Positions 16,204-16,499 of a DNA stretch of 16,499 nt are shown in pieces. The stretch covers positions 1 through 16,499 of the forward strand of contig JAGVUH010000587.1 of assembly GCA_019136395.1 (NCBI GenBank), given 5' to 3'. The notes beneath the pieces are model-generated. The model was not told where the DNA came from and did no database searches. It was given only the letters and a program-made list of their open reading frames with translations. Every line of letters starts with the position of its first letter. The stretch's first letter is position 1. Source of the stretch: Gammaproteobacteria bacterium. GTDB taxonomy: Bacteria; Pseudomonadota; Gammaproteobacteria; Chromatiales; Chromatiaceae. A program made the translations under genes and the position numbers.

Positions 16204-16499
16204 ATGTCGCGGCCCGTCAATTATTCCCTCTACCTGGTGACCGACCGCTCCCTGGCCTTGGGCCGGGAGCTGGTCGAGGTCGTCGGTGCCGCCGTGCAAG
16301 GCGGCGTCACGGTGGTCCAGATCCGGGAAAAGGGGGCGGGTACCCGCGAGTTTCTCGCCCTGGCCCAGGCGTTGAAGACCCTGCTGGATCCCCAGGGCAT
16401 TCCCCTGATCGTCAATGATCGCCTTGACCTGGCCCTGGCCTGCGAGGCGGCCGGGGTGCATCTGGGCCAGGAGGATCTGCCCTGCGACCTCGCCCGCCG
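16204..16499 (+). CDS. thiE: Thiamine-phosphate synthase, N-terminal part (partial)
   Basis: The gene runs off the right edge after 98 codons. The visible part has YLVTDRSL, VTVVQIREKGAGTREF, and NDRLDLALACEAAGVHLGQEDLP, which are the pyrophosphate- and thiazole-phosphate-binding motifs of the ThiE TIM barrel. ThiE joins HMP-pyrophosphate and thiazole phosphate, the product of ThiM, to make thiamine phosphate. ATG 16204 gives the usual N-terminus; an in-frame GTG at 16189 is possible, and neither has a strong ribosome-binding site. Confidence 0.93.
   Translation, partial: MSRPVNYSLYLVTDRSLALGRELVEVVGAAVQGGVTVVQIREKGAGTREFLALAQALKTLLDPQGIPLIVNDRLDLALACEAAGVHLGQEDLPCDLAR

Overview
The window is GC-rich bacterial DNA. 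Its gene content (two-domain polyphosphate:AMP phosphotransferase, YgiQ radical-SAM protein, hybrid kinase plus HD-GYP regulator, thiM/thiE) fits a gammaproteobacterium, perhaps close to the purple sulfur bacteria (Chromatiales). That placement is inference from protein style, since no rRNA or other marker gene is present.

Layout. (1) 1-4330, plus strand: a signalling cluster with the end of a SpoIIE/PP2C-type phosphatase, a large hybrid histidine kinase (HisKA-HATPase-REC-REC-Hpt) broken by a deletion frameshift near 1263-1269, and a REC/HD-GYP cyclic-di-GMP phosphodiesterase. The 3' flank (4331-4485) is tiled with five consecutive inverted repeats. (2) 4498-8263, minus strand: a polyphosphate:AMP phosphotransferase gene, also broken by an internal deletion (near 5668-5673), and an intact ygiQ. 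A DUF2237 gene (8484-8879) diverges from ygiQ. (3) 9157-11131, minus strand: a probable two-gene operon of an ornithine cyclodeaminase/mu-crystallin-family dehydrogenase followed by a CDF-type cation transporter with an altered metal site. A repeated GAAAGTC box lies upstream. (4) 11140-15070, minus strand: a defence/toxin-antitoxin block with a single-chain MmeI-like (type IIL) restriction-modification enzyme, a small ORF coupled to it by an ATGA overlap, and a brnT-brnA module behind a possibly leaderless promoter. (5) 15327-end, plus strand: thiamine salvage and synthesis genes thiM and thiE (partial).

Three points stand out. Two separate genes carry internal deletions of conserved motifs rather than simple one-base slips. 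The host-type genes (kinase, YgiQ, perhaps ThiM) contain in-frame tandem-repeat expansions in linkers and even inside a receiver domain. The accessory block from about 9.1 to 15.1 kb contains a coupled small ORF that looks like the head of a truncated partner protein, and an unusual dehydrogenase plus metal-transporter operon.
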